A DNA stretch of 64,000 nt. It comes from Actinomadura sp. DC4 (GTDB lineage: Bacteria > Actinomycetota > Actinomycetes > Streptosporangiales > Streptosporangiaceae). The stretch spans positions 89,158-153,157 of the forward strand of contig NZ_JAUEQY010000028.1 of assembly GCF_030406325.1 (NCBI RefSeq). The letters are read 5' to 3'. Numbering within the stretch: the first letter of the stretch is position 1; each line of letters starts with the position of its first letter. Shown one piece after another: positions 37,394 to 47,741 of the stretch. The notes under the pieces are model-generated. The model saw only the letters and a program-made list of their open reading frames with translations, was not told where the DNA came from and did not search any database. The translations under genes and the position numbers were made by a program.

Positions 37394-39178
37394 TCACCGC
37401 CCGACCGCGTAGCCCTGCGCGCCGCGCGGGTTCGCCGCCGCGCGCAGGAAGCCGGGATCGCCGGCGTCGCGCGAGACCGCGCTGAGCCGGCCGAGCGTCC
37501 ATGGCCCCTCCACGTCCACGTCGTGGCCGCGCCGCCGCAGCTCCGCCACGACCTCCGGGTCGATCCGCTCCTCCACGACCATCCCCCCGGGCCGCGACCC
37601 GCGCGGGTAGAACGAGCTGGGGAAGTGCACCGAGTGGAACATCGGCGCGTCGACGGCCTCCTGGAGGTTCAGGCCGCCGTGCACGAGGGCGAGGAAGAAG
37701 TTCACGCTCCACTGGTCCTGCTGGTCGCCGCCGGGCGTGCCGAAGGCCATCCACGGCCGCCCGTCCCGCAGCGCCAGCGACGGCGACAGCGTCGTACGCG
37801 GGCGCGCCCCGGGCCGCAGCGAGGCGGGCAGGCCCGGTTCCAGCCAGAACATCTGCGCCCGCGTGCCCAGGCAGAAGCCGAGGCCGGGGATGACGGGCGA
37901 GCTCTGCAGCCAGCCGCCGCTCGGCGTCGCGGACACGAGGTTGCCGAACCGGTCGGCGACGTCCAGGTGGCAGGTGTCGCCGGCCACCCGCCCGTCGGCG
38001 CGTACGGTCGGCTCGCCGATGCCGTCCCCGATCGGCGCCGTCGCGCCCGGCGCGCTCGCGGGGAGCACGGGCCGGCGTCCCCCGGGGCTGCCGGGCCGCA
38101 GGTCCCGGCTCGCCTCGGCGCCGACGAGTGCCCGCCGCGCGGCGTTGTAGTCCGCGCCGAGGAGCGCCTCCATCGGCACGTCGGTGTGGTCCGGGTCGCC
38201 GTACCAGGCCTCGCGGTCGGCGAAGGCGAGCTTGGCGGCCTCGGTGACGGTGTGGACGTAGTCGGCCGACAGGAATCCGGCCGCCTCCAGGTCGAGGCCG
38301 GACAGCAGCGCGAGCTGCTGCAGGAAGACCGGGCCCTGCCCCCAGGGGCCGGTCTTCAGCACCCGGTAGCGGTCGTAGTCCAGGCCGAGCGGGTCCTCGG
38401 TGCTCGCCGCCCAGCCCGTCAGGTCGTCGCCGGTCAGCAGCCCGCCGTGAACCTCCCCGGAGCTGTCGCGCCACGCCGTCTCCGCGCAGAACTCCGCGAT
38501 CGTCTCGGCGACGAAACCGGTGTACCAGGCGTCGCGCGCGGCGCCGATCCGCGCCTCCCGGTCTCCGGAGGCCGTACGCGCCGTCTCGGCGAGCCTCCGG
38601 TAGGTCGCGGCCAGGTCCGGGTTGCGCAGGCGAGAGCCGGGCGCGGGCACCCGCCCACCGGGCAGCCAGAGCGCGGCCGAGGTGGGCCAGTCGGCGGTGA
38701 AGGTCCGCTCGACGGTGCCGATCGTGGTGGAGATCCGCTCGATCGCCGGGAAGCCGTTCTCGGCGTAGGAGATGGCCGGCGCCAGGATGTCTTCCAGCGG
38801 CCAGGTGCCCCAGCGCTCCAGCATGAGCAGCCACGCGCCGAACGACCCGGGCACGGTCGCGGCCAGCAGTCCGGTGCCGGGCACGAGGCCGAGCCCGAGG
38901 CCGGTGTAGTGCTCGATCGTCGCCGAGGCCGGGACGGTGCCCTGGCCGCAGACGACGGTCGCCCGCTCCTCGGCCTCGTTCCACACCAGGACCGGCAGGT
39001 CGCCGCCGGGCCCGTTGAGGTGGGGCTCGACGACCTGGAGGACGAAACCGGCGGCGACGGCCGCGTCGAAGGCGTTGCCGCCGCGTTCGAGAACGCTCAT
39101 CCCGGCGGCGGAGGCGAGCCAGTGAGTGCTCGCCACCATGCCGAAGTCGCCGGTCAGCTCGGGGCGGGTCGTGAACAC
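37394..39178 (-). CDS. GGT-like N-terminal-nucleophile hydrolase (YwrD-like)
   Basis: The 594-residue product starts at GTG 39178 after GGAAGGGA. It has no signal peptide, so it is cytoplasmic. The autocleavage nucleophile is T402 in GDTCHLDVAD, and the late PGGDQQDQ glycine pair is present. In true gamma-glutamyltransferases an Arg (KATRD) and an Asp (QMDDF) hold the glutamyl alpha-carboxylate and amine; by eye these align here with Ile in SATIEHY and with aromatic residues in AQMFWLEPG. That matches the YwrD-like branch, whose substrates are poorly known. It is encoded between an oligopeptide ABC importer and TauE, so it probably cleaves the imported compound. Confidence 0.88.
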   Translation of the reverse strand: MFTTRPELTGDFGMVASTHWLASAAGMSVLERGGNAFDAAVAAGFVLQVVEPHLNGPGGDLPVLVWNEAEERATVVCGQGTVPASATIEHYTGLGLGLVPGTGLLAATVPGSFGAWLLMLERWGTWPLEDILAPAISYAENGFPAIERISTTIGTVERTFTADWPTSAALWLPGGRVPAPGSRLRNPDLAATYRRLAETARTASGDREARIGAARDAWYTGFVAETIAEFCAETAWRDSSGEVHGGLLTGDDLTGWAASTEDPLGLDYDRYRVLKTGPWGQGPVFLQQLALLSGLDLEAAGFLSADYVHTVTEAAKLAFADREAWYGDPDHTDVPMEALLGADYNAARRALVGAEASRDLRPGSPGGRRPVLPASAPGATAPIGDGIGEPTVRADGRVAGDTCHLDVADRFGNLVSATPSGGWLQSSPVIPGLGFCLGTRAQMFWLEPGLPASLRPGARPRTTLSPSLALRDGRPWMAFGTPGGDQQDQWSVNFFLALVHGGLNLQEAVDAPMFHSVHFPSSFYPRGSRPGGMVVEERIDPEVVAELRRRGHDVDVEGPWTLGRLSAVSRDAGDPGFLRAAANPRGAQGYAVGR

Positions 39179-39179
39179 G

Positions 39180-41148
<1,969 letters not shown>

Positions 41149-41152
<4 letters not shown>

Positions 41153-42036
41153 CGGCTGCTCCGGGGGTCGAGGGCGTCGCGCAGGCCGTCGCCCAGCAGG
41201 TTGAACCCGAGCGTGGACAGCGCGATCATCACGCCGGGCCAGATCGCCAGCCACGGCGCCTGGTCGAGGAACTGCTGGGCCTGGGTCAGCACCACGCCCC
41301 ACGAGGGGGTCGGAGGCTGCACGCCGAGGCCGAGGAACGACAGCGTGGCCTCACCGATGATCGCCGTCGGGATGCCGACGGTGGCCTGCACGATGAGCGT
41401 GCTGGTGGCGCCCGGCAGGACGTACCGGAACATGATCCGGCCATCGCCCGCGCCGTCGGCCACCGCCGCCGCCACGTAGTCCAGCTCCCGCAGGACGAGC
41501 ACCTCGCCGCGGGTGACCCGGATGATCCCGGGGAGCTGCGAGACGCCGAGCGCGATGATCACGTTGCGCAGCGACGGGCCCAGGATGGCCGCCATGCCCA
41601 CCGCGAAGATCAGGAACGGGAAGGCGAGCACGACGTCGACCAGGCGCATCACGACCGGGTCGAGGAACCTTCGGTAGTAGCCCGCCACGAGCCCGATCGG
41701 GACCCCGGCGACCATCGCCAGCAGCACCGACAGCACCCCGGCCTCCAGCGAGACCCGCGCGCCGTACGCGACGCGGGCGAGCAGGTCGCGGCCGAGGTCG
41801 TCGGTGCCCAGCAGGTGGGCGCCGGAGGGCGGCGCCAGCGTGGCGGCGTAGTCCTGCGCCGCCGGGTCGCCGGTCAGCAGGGGTCCGGCGACCGCGAGCA
41901 GGAGGAACCCGGCCACGAGGACGAGCCCGGCCATCGCCGCGGGCCGGCGGCGGAACCTGCGCCAGATCTGGCGGGTCCGCCCGGGCGGCACCGGGATCCG
42001 CGCGGCCGGCGCGATGGAGAGCGTCTGGTCAGCCAT
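41149..42036 (-). CDS. oligopeptide-type ABC importer permease (DppC-like)
   Basis: This 295-residue inner-membrane protein has six predicted helices. An N-terminal helix (about 35-57) is followed by the exoplasmic segment with HLLGTDDLGRDLLARV, the DppC/OppC signature, and the EAA loop RVTRGEVLVLRELDYVAAA for ATPase contact. It overlaps the DppB-like gene by eight bases at its 5' end. The short N-terminal cytoplasmic region is rich in Pro and Arg. Confidence 0.93.
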
Positions 42037-42988
42037 CGGCCGCTCCCGTCAGCCGTACGCGCGGGTTCAGCAGCGCGTACACGATGTCGACCAGGAGGTT
42101 CACCCCGATGTAACCGGCCACCGTGACCAGCACCACCGCCTGGATGACCGGGTAGTTGCGGGTCAGCACGGCGTCGACGGTGAGCTTGCCGAAGCCCGGG
42201 ATGACGAAGATCTGCTCGGTCACGACCGCGCCGCTGATCAGCGCGCCGAGCTGGAGGCCGAGGACGGTCACCACGGTCGTCAGGCTGTTGCGCAGGGCGT
42301 GCACGCCGATCACCGAGCGCTCGGGGAGGCCCTTGGAGCGCGCCGTGCGCACGTAGTCGGCCGACAGCGACTCCAGCATCGCCGACCGGGTCTGCCGCAT
42401 GAGCACCGCCGCGAAGCCGGTGCCGAGCACGAGGGCCGGCATCAGCATGCGCTCGAGGTTCCCGCCGGGGTCGCCGGTGAAGGGGAGGTAGCCGGACGCG
42501 GGCAGCCAGTGCAGCTTGACCGAGAACAGCAGGATGCCGAGGATGCCCAGCCAGAAGTGCGGCACCGACAGCCCGACCAGCCCGAAGCCGGTCGCGACGT
42601 GGTCGGCGAGCCGCCCGCGCCGGGTCGCCGCGACGACGCCCGCCGTGACGCCGACGCCGACCGCGACGAGCATCGCCAGCAGCGACAGCTCGATCGTGAC
42701 CGGGAGCCGCTCGGTGAGGATGTGACCGACCGGCAGCCGGTCCTGGGTGGACCGGCCGAAGTCGCCCGTGAGGGCCTTGCCGGCCCACCGCGCGTACTGC
42801 ACGGGCAGGGGCCGGTCGAGCCCGTAGTCGTGGCGGATGGCGGCGATCGCCGACGGCGTGGCGTCCTCTCCGGCGAGCACGCGCGCCGGGTCGCCGGGCA
42901 GCGCCCGTACGCCCAGGAAGACCAGGACGCTGCCCAGGAAGAGCACGATCGCCGCCGCGCCGAGCCGCCGCAGGATGAACCAGATCAT
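42029..42988 (-). CDS. oligopeptide-type ABC importer permease (DppB-like)
   Basis: This 319-residue inner-membrane permease has six helices. Helix 1 (about 8-28, RLGAAAIVLFLGSVLVFLGV) is followed by the DppB-type periplasmic region LDRPLPVQYARWAGKALTGD, and the EAA loop contains SADYVRTARSKGLPER. It forms the translocation pore with the DppC-like subunit. It begins four bases after the stop of the substrate-binding protein. Confidence 0.93.
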   Translation of the reverse strand: MIWFILRRLGAAAIVLFLGSVLVFLGVRALPGDPARVLAGEDATPSAIAAIRHDYGLDRPLPVQYARWAGKALTGDFGRSTQDRLPVGHILTERLPVTIELSLLAMLVAVGVGVTAGVVAATRRGRLADHVATGFGLVGLSVPHFWLGILGILLFSVKLHWLPASGYLPFTGDPGGNLERMLMPALVLGTGFAAVLMRQTRSAMLESLSADYVRTARSKGLPERSVIGVHALRNSLTTVVTVLGLQLGALISGAVVTEQIFVIPGFGKLTVDAVLTRNYPVIQAVVLVTVAGYIGVNLLVDIVYALLNPRVRLTGAADG

Positions 42989-42992
42989 CGTC

Positions 42993-44603
42993 TTACCGCG
43001 CGGTGTAGCCGGCGGTGCCGAGGCGGGGGAGCCCGTCGGCGTAGTACCGGATCCCCGCGACGTTCTTGCGTGTACCCAGGTAGTAGAGGTTGTGGTACAG
43101 GTAGATCATCCCGCGCAGGTCGGCCGCGCGCTGGATCGCCTTCGCGTACAGCTGCGTACGCTGGGCGGCGTCGGAGGAGGCCGCGGCCTGCGCGATCGGG
43201 TCGTCGATCCCCGGGTCCGACATGCCGGCGTAGTTGTTCTTCCCGCCGGTCGTGATCAGCCCGGACAGGTCGCCGTCGGGGTCGATGCGCCCGGACCAGC
43301 CGGTCGCCAGGACGTCGAACTTCCCGGCCGCCGCCTGCTCCAGCGAGGTGGCGAAGTCGATCGGCTGCACGCTCACGGCGAAGCCGGTCTCCTTGGCCAT
43401 CTGCTGGATCACCTGGCCGAGCCGCTCGTTCGCCGCGTTGTTGGGCACGGTGAGCTTCACCGGGATCGGCGGCTTGATCCCCGACGTGGCGACGAGCTGC
43501 TTGGCCCGGGCCACGTCACGGGCCGGGCAGGTCAGGCTCTTGGACCGGTACGGGCTGTTCAGCGGCAGCGGGCTGCAGTCCGGCTGGTTCAGGCTGTTGT
43601 AGACCGCCTTGTTGATCGTGGCCCGGTCCAGGGACAGCTCGAACGCCTGCCGCAGCGCCGGGCTCCTGCCGAGCGGGGTGTTCACCTGGCCGGGCTTCTC
43701 GGTGGAGCCCTTGACGTTGCCGATGTTGATCTCGACGCCGTAGTTGCCGAGGCCTCCGCCGGAGACCACGCGAAGGTTCGGATCGGCCTGGACTCCCGCC
43801 ACCGTGGTGTTGTCGAGCTCCTCGGCGGCCTGGACGTCGCCGGACTTCAGGTTGGCCGCCCGGACGTTCGGGTCGACGATGATCTTGTAGATCACCTTGT
43901 CGAGCTTGACCTTGGACGCGTCGTAGTAGTCCGGCGCGCGGTCCACGACGATCTGGTTGCCCGAGGTACGGCTCGCGAACGTGAACGGCCCGACGCAGAC
44001 CGGGTTCGCGCCGAAGTCGTCGCCCTCGGCGTCCAGGGCCTTCGGCGACATGATCATCCCGGCGCGGTCGGCGAGCTGGGCGGTCAGCGGCGTGAACGGC
44101 CGCGACAGGGTCAGCCGTACGGTGGCCGGGTCCACCACGTCGACGCTCTTCACCGCGGCGAGGTCGGCGATGCGGGCCGACTTCTTGTACGTCCGGTGGC
44201 GGTCGAGGGACTTCTTCACCGCGGCGGCGTCGAACGCGGTGCCGTCGTTGAACTTCACCCCGGTGCGCAGCTTGATCGTCACGGTCCGGCCGTCCTTGGA
44301 GACGTCGGGCAGCGCGGTGGCGAGCTGCGGCACGATCGTGGCGCTCGCGTCGATGTCGTAGAGCTTCTCGCAGATGGAGGTGAAGACCTCCCGGCCGAGC
44401 AGCGTGGTCGAGGTGCTCGGATCCAGGGCGTCCGGATCCGCGGAGAGCGCCATCGTGAGTGTGCCGCCGTTCTTGACCGCGCGGGTGTCCGCGGCGGCGC
44501 CCGAGACCGAGGGCTTGGCGGATCCGCCGCCTCCCGAACAGGCGGCGGCGAGTATGAGCGGCAGGGCCGCGAGCGCGGCGACGGGCTTACGGGGGAGGTA
44601 CAT
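42993..44603 (-). CDS. family 5 substrate-binding lipoprotein of the peptide importer
   Basis: The 536-residue product starts at ATG 44603 with AAGGAG 8 bases upstream (a TTG at 44606 is possible). The signal peptide ends in LAAAC with the lipid-bearing Cys near residue 22, then SGGGGS. The mature protein is a family 5 (DppA/OppA/GsiB) binding protein: GGTLTMALSADPDALDPS near the N terminus and LRTGVKFNDGTAFDAAAVKK are typical. Ligands include di- and oligopeptides, glutathione, nickel and opines, so specificity is open. It is the first structural gene of the operon, and a GntR-type palindrome lies 61 bases upstream. Confidence 0.93.
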   Translation of the reverse strand: MYLPRKPVAALAALPLILAAACSGGGGSAKPSVSGAAADTRAVKNGGTLTMALSADPDALDPSTSTTLLGREVFTSICEKLYDIDASATIVPQLATALPDVSKDGRTVTIKLRTGVKFNDGTAFDAAAVKKSLDRHRTYKKSARIADLAAVKSVDVVDPATVRLTLSRPFTPLTAQLADRAGMIMSPKALDAEGDDFGANPVCVGPFTFASRTSGNQIVVDRAPDYYDASKVKLDKVIYKIIVDPNVRAANLKSGDVQAAEELDNTTVAGVQADPNLRVVSGGGLGNYGVEINIGNVKGSTEKPGQVNTPLGRSPALRQAFELSLDRATINKAVYNSLNQPDCSPLPLNSPYRSKSLTCPARDVARAKQLVATSGIKPPIPVKLTVPNNAANERLGQVIQQMAKETGFAVSVQPIDFATSLEQAAAGKFDVLATGWSGRIDPDGDLSGLITTGGKNNYAGMSDPGIDDPIAQAAASSDAAQRTQLYAKAIQRAADLRGMIYLYHNLYYLGTRKNVAGIRYYADGLPRLGTAGYTAR

Positions 44604-44663
44604 CAACGTCGCTCCTTCTCCGATGGGGGCTGGGAGGCGTAGGAGACGTGTGGTGATCGGAGA

Positions 44664-44673
44664 CTGTATACAG
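44664..44673. promoter_or_regulatory. GntR-type operator upstream of the import operon
   Basis: The perfect palindrome CTGTATACAG lies in the 111-base gap between the GntR gene and the binding-protein gene. TGTATACA cores are typical FCD-subfamily operators. On the minus strand it contains a TACAGT that fits a -10 element, so occupancy would block transcription of the import operon. Confidence 0.65.
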
Positions 44674-44714
44674 AATCCCGTTAAATCGGTGTTTCGGAAG
44701 ACTAAACGAAGGTT

Positions 44715-45374
44715 TCAGGACTCCGCTAGGGCTGCCAGGTAGGAACGTCGCGCCGCCTCGACGTGCGCGACCGCACGGGCCTCGGCCTCGTGCTCGTCAC
44801 CCTCCGCGATGGCCTCGTACAGGCTGAGGTGCTCGGTCCAGGAGTGCGGGGCGCGGTGGCGCGCGGTCTGCTGGAACACCCACTGCGCGCGCCGGAGCAT
44901 CGGCCCGACGACGAGGCTGAGGTACGCGTTGCCGGCCGTCTCGGCCACGGCGGCGTGGAAGGCGGTGTTGAGGTCGGCGACCTCGTCGAGCCGTCCCTCG
45001 TCGACGGCCACGCGGGCGGAGTCGAGGACGCCGCGCAGCCGCGCGGCCGAGGCGGGTGTCACCTTGCGGGCCGACAGCCGCGCGGTGAGTCCCTCCAGCG
45101 CCATGCGGACGTCGAAGAGCTCCTTGGCCTCGTCCGAGGGCAGCCGTGCGACGGCCGCCCCGCGCCTCGGCGTGACCTCGACGAACCCTTCTGCCGCGAG
45201 CACCCGGATGGCCTCGCGGACCGGGTTGCGGGAGACGCCCAGCCGCTCGGCGAGCCGGTCCTCCACGAGGCGCTCGCCCGGAGGGAGCTCGCCCGCGAGG
45301 ATGAGACGGCGCAGCTCCGACGTGACCACGTCACGAAGAGGGCGGTGGGCCGAGCCCAGGGTGTTGTCGGTCAT
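44715..45374 (-). CDS. GntR-family (FCD/FadR-type) regulator
   Basis: The 219-residue product starts at ATG 45374. It has an N-terminal winged helix (about 1-75) with LVEDRLAERLGVSRNPVREA, and a C-terminal all-helical FCD ligand domain with DLNTAFHAAVAETAGN and the metal-binding histidine spread. It lies directly upstream of the peptide-import operon in the same direction, with a palindromic operator in between, so local repression relieved by an imported metabolite is the simplest reading. A TAAGGT at 45389-45384 lies nine bases before the ATG and there is no ribosome site, so the mRNA may be leaderless or nearly so. Confidence 0.93.
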   Translation of the reverse strand: MTDNTLGSAHRPLRDVVTSELRRLILAGELPPGERLVEDRLAERLGVSRNPVREAIRVLAAEGFVEVTPRRGAAVARLPSDEAKELFDVRMALEGLTARLSARKVTPASAARLRGVLDSARVAVDEGRLDEVADLNTAFHAAVAETAGNAYLSLVVGPMLRRAQWVFQQTARHRAPHSWTEHLSLYEAIAEGDEHEAEARAVAHVEAARRSYLAALAES

Positions 45375-45593
45375 CGGCGTCCAACCTTAAGTCAATCGAG
45401 GGCGCGCCTGCTCGATCGGGTCGACACAGTGGGCCACGGCGAGTCACGATGCGTCGGATGATCACCCATCGCGTGTCTTCGAAAAGGTGAATCACCCTCA
45501 CATTGTGCTCGGATCGATGATAGGTAAGAACCGTGATGAGCCGGTAAAACACGACCTAAAACGCCCGATTCGCATATTTGTGAGAAAGGAGAC
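45375..45593. other. relatively AT-rich gap upstream of the STAS gene
   Basis: The gap between the GntR and STAS genes (335 bases in all, to 45709) is visibly less GC-rich than its surroundings. It carries imperfect repeats of GGTAAGAACC/GGTAAAACAC (45526 and 45543) and ends with the strong ribosome-site string AAAGGAG at 45585-45591. No standard-length gene is present; possible tiny reading frames are listed separately. Confidence 0.4.
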
Positions 45594-45713
45594 ATGCTTG
45601 ATGTCAGGCTCCATCGCAGGGAGGAGATTGAACCAACCTGCGGACGGATCCGTGCGTCCTATGAGTTGCCTATGGTGTCTATGGGTCATTCGATGAACGG
45701 GGCGAAACCGTGA
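45594..45713 (+). CDS. candidate tiny protein or leader peptide before the STAS gene
   Basis: ATG 45594 opens 39 codons whose stop overlaps the STAS start (GTGA), a coupling arrangement. The product would begin MLDVRLHRREEIEPTCGR and end MNGAKP. However, AAAGGAG lies only two bases before this ATG; it is better spaced for a second frame from TTG/ATG 45598/45601, which encodes about 31 residues (opening MSGSIAGRRLNQPAD) and stops at 45696. Neither frame has the high-GC third positions of real genes here. One may be a leader peptide; both may be chance. Confidence 0.3.
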   Translation: MLDVRLHRREEIEPTCGRIRASYELPMVSMGHSMNGAKP

Positions 45714-46174
45714 ACACGAACGTGAGTGGCATTCCCACGCCGCGTCGCCGCAGGGCGACGACGGCGTGCGAGGTGGCCACCGGAGGGACGCGAGCCGTGC
45801 GTGGGGGCGTGCGCCGCTGTCCTGGAGGTGCCCGGCGGGATCTGATCACCCGGGTGGTGCGCCGCGACGGCGCGTCCGCCGTGGTCGAGGTCGCCGGTGA
45901 GATCGACGTGCACACCGTCGGGGAGCTGCGCACGATCCTGACGGCCCTCGCCGACGAGGGCCGCGTCCACATCGTCGCCGACTTCACCGGCGTCCGCTTC
46001 TGCGACGCCGCCGGGCTCGGCGCCCTGGTCGGGGTCAACAACCGCGTCGCGGGGGACGGCGGCTCGCTGCGCCTGACCGGCGTGCGCCCCGCGCAGCGCC
46101 GCATCCTGCAGATCACCCGCCTGGACCACCTGTTCCAGCGCTACGACAGCGTCGACGACGCCCTCGCCCGCTAG
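45710..46174 (+). CDS. STAS-domain protein lacking the phosphorylatable serine
   Basis: The product has 154 residues from GTG 45710; the first 44 are basic and poorly conserved, so a later start is possible. From about residue 45 it is a STAS domain (VVEVAGEIDVHTVGELRTIL) of the anti-sigma-factor antagonist family. In SpoIIAA/RsbV a serine in DSSGLG is phosphorylated by the partner kinase to switch binding off; here the site reads CDAAGLG (A100, A101). It should therefore not be controlled by that phosphorylation. No RsbW-type kinase or sigma factor lies beside it; its partner is unknown. Confidence 0.85.
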   Translation: MNTNVSGIPTPRRRRATTACEVATGGTRAVRGGVRRCPGGARRDLITRVVRRDGASAVVEVAGEIDVHTVGELRTILTALADEGRVHIVADFTGVRFCDAAGLGALVGVNNRVAGDGGSLRLTGVRPAQRRILQITRLDHLFQRYDSVDDALAR

Positions 46175-46194
46175 GCCCCGTCTCGAGGTCCCGC
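46172..46194 (+). repeat. short intergenic repeat, copy 2
   Basis: After CTAG at the STAS stop comes GCCCCGTCTCGAGGTCCCGC, which matches the copy at 36603-36625 in all but three or four positions. Both lie immediately after stop codons and a YTAG tetramer. Confidence 0.35.
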
Positions 46195-46555
46195 ACATCA
46201 CCCGGACACCGGCTCGCCGCGAACGGGGCCTCATGGGGCCGTCCGGCCGCCTGACCTGCCGCGCGGCGCCGAGGCGGCCGGTCGCCGGGCACGCCGCGCC
46301 GGCTCCGCCGCCCACCTCGCCGGGCACCGCGGGGAGGCCGCCCGCGGCGAAGGGCCGGGCCGGTCTCCTGTCGCGCCGGAACGGCCGTACGGACGGCTCA
46401 CGCGCCTCCCGGCCACGACCGGCGGGACACCTCGCGGGGACACCGGGCGGGCGACGCCGAAACCGGTGTTGACCCGCATGCGTGGCGGCGTTTCACCGTG
46501 CGCATTAGAGTCGTGCCGTTCACGTCGGCATGGACACCAGGAGGTCGAGGCGGTC
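46175..46555. other. gene-free stretch upstream of the histidine kinase
   Basis: These 381 bases hold the short repeat at the left end and a TAGAGT -10 candidate at 46506-46511 near the right end, which would give the kinase transcript a leader of about 38 bases. The open frames inside are short and do not look like genes. Confidence 0.4.
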
Positions 46556-47632
46556 GTGGGTGGACCGGACCCCCACCAGAGTGATCCCGTCGACGGGCTC
46601 TGCCCGGACGCGCTGCCCGACGGCCTGCTCGTGGCCGGCCCCGACAGGCGGGTCGTGGTGTTCAACCGCGCCGCCGTCCGGCTGACCGGAGTGCCGCGAG
46701 CCGACGCGCTCGGCCGCGACTTCGCCGAGGTGCTGCCCCTGTTCGACGCCGACGGGCGCGACTGGTGGGCGTGCCTGGACCCGTACGGCGGCCTGACCAC
46801 GCGCACCCGGCACCCCGAGCGGTCGCTCCACCTGGCCGACGGTCCCGAGCTTCTCGTCACCGCGTCCTACACCCGCGCCGAGGGCGGCGGCGTCACCGCC
46901 TTCACCGTGGCGCTCCGCGACGCCGTCCAGCGCGCCCGCCAGGAGCGCAACCGCGCCGACCTGGTCTCCACGGTCGCCCACGAGCTGCGCTCGCCGCTGA
47001 CCAGCGTCAAGGGCTTCACCGCGACGCTGCTGGCCAAGTGGCACCGGTTCAACGACGACCAGAAGCGCGTCATGCTCGAGACGGTCAACGCCGACGCCGA
47101 CCGGGTCACCCGGCTCATCACCGAGCTGCTCGACGTCTCCCGCATCGAGGCGGGGCGCCTGGAGATGCGGCGTCAGGTGGTCGACGTGATCGAAGAGGTG
47201 CGCAAGGTCGTCAAGGGGCGCGTGGTGGCCGGAGAGCCCGCCGCGCGCTTCGAGGTCGAGGTCCTGGGCGAGCTGCCGGAGATGTGGCTCGACCCCGACA
47301 AGATCGACCAGATCATCGGCAACCTCGTCGAGAACGCCGTCAGGCACGGGGCTGGTACTGTCACCATTGTGGTGGAGCCGGACTCACGCAAGCAGGGAGC
47401 CGTCGTGTCCGTGCGCGACGAGGGCGAGGGCATCCCGCCCGAAGCCGTGCCCCGCGTCTTCCGGCAGTTCTGGCGCGGCCACGGCCAGCCGCGAGGCGGC
47501 ACCGGCCTCGGCCTCTACATCGTGAAGGGCCTGGTCGAGGCGCACGGTGGAGCCATCACCGTACGGCGTGCGCCCGGCGGCGGCGCCGAGTTCCGATTTA
47601 GCCTGCCCGCCGGGGCTCCAGACTTCGCCTGA
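46556..47632 (+). CDS. soluble PAS-domain sensor histidine kinase (orphan)
   Basis: The start is GTG 46556, 11 bases after AGGAGG; 358 residues. A PAS domain (about 15-120, ALPDGLLVAGPDRRVVVFNR) is followed by HisKA with the phospho-acceptor H142 in STVAHELRSPLTS, and HATPase_c with the N box IIGNLVENAVRHG and the G boxes VRDEGEGIP and GTGLGLYIVKGL. There is no membrane segment, so it senses an intracellular signal. No response regulator lies nearby. The same kind of kinase precedes pheST in Streptomyces, as I recall, suggesting an old association. Confidence 0.92.
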   Translation: MGGPDPHQSDPVDGLCPDALPDGLLVAGPDRRVVVFNRAAVRLTGVPRADALGRDFAEVLPLFDADGRDWWACLDPYGGLTTRTRHPERSLHLADGPELLVTASYTRAEGGGVTAFTVALRDAVQRARQERNRADLVSTVAHELRSPLTSVKGFTATLLAKWHRFNDDQKRVMLETVNADADRVTRLITELLDVSRIEAGRLEMRRQVVDVIEEVRKVVKGRVVAGEPAARFEVEVLGELPEMWLDPDKIDQIIGNLVENAVRHGAGTVTIVVEPDSRKQGAVVSVRDEGEGIPPEAVPRVFRQFWRGHGQPRGGTGLGLYIVKGLVEAHGGAITVRRAPGGGAEFRFSLPAGAPDFA

Positions 47633-47741
47633 GAGCATCCGAGCGGGCTTCCTGACGCTCCCCCCTGGCACGCCCGCGCGGCCGGGGGCGGTGGTGGTTT
47701 TCCCAATGACGTGATCGCCGTGGCTGGAGTTGTTCGAACCG

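Noticed and set aside
46233..46860. Open frames on both strands in the gap before the histidine kinase
   Set aside because: Arg/Pro/Gly-rich, no ribosome site, and one overlaps the kinase antisense.
46175..47741. T-box or other amino-acid riboswitch ahead of pheST
   Set aside because: No T-box consensus, no terminator/antiterminator pair and no long leader before pheS; the histidine kinase gene lies directly upstream.
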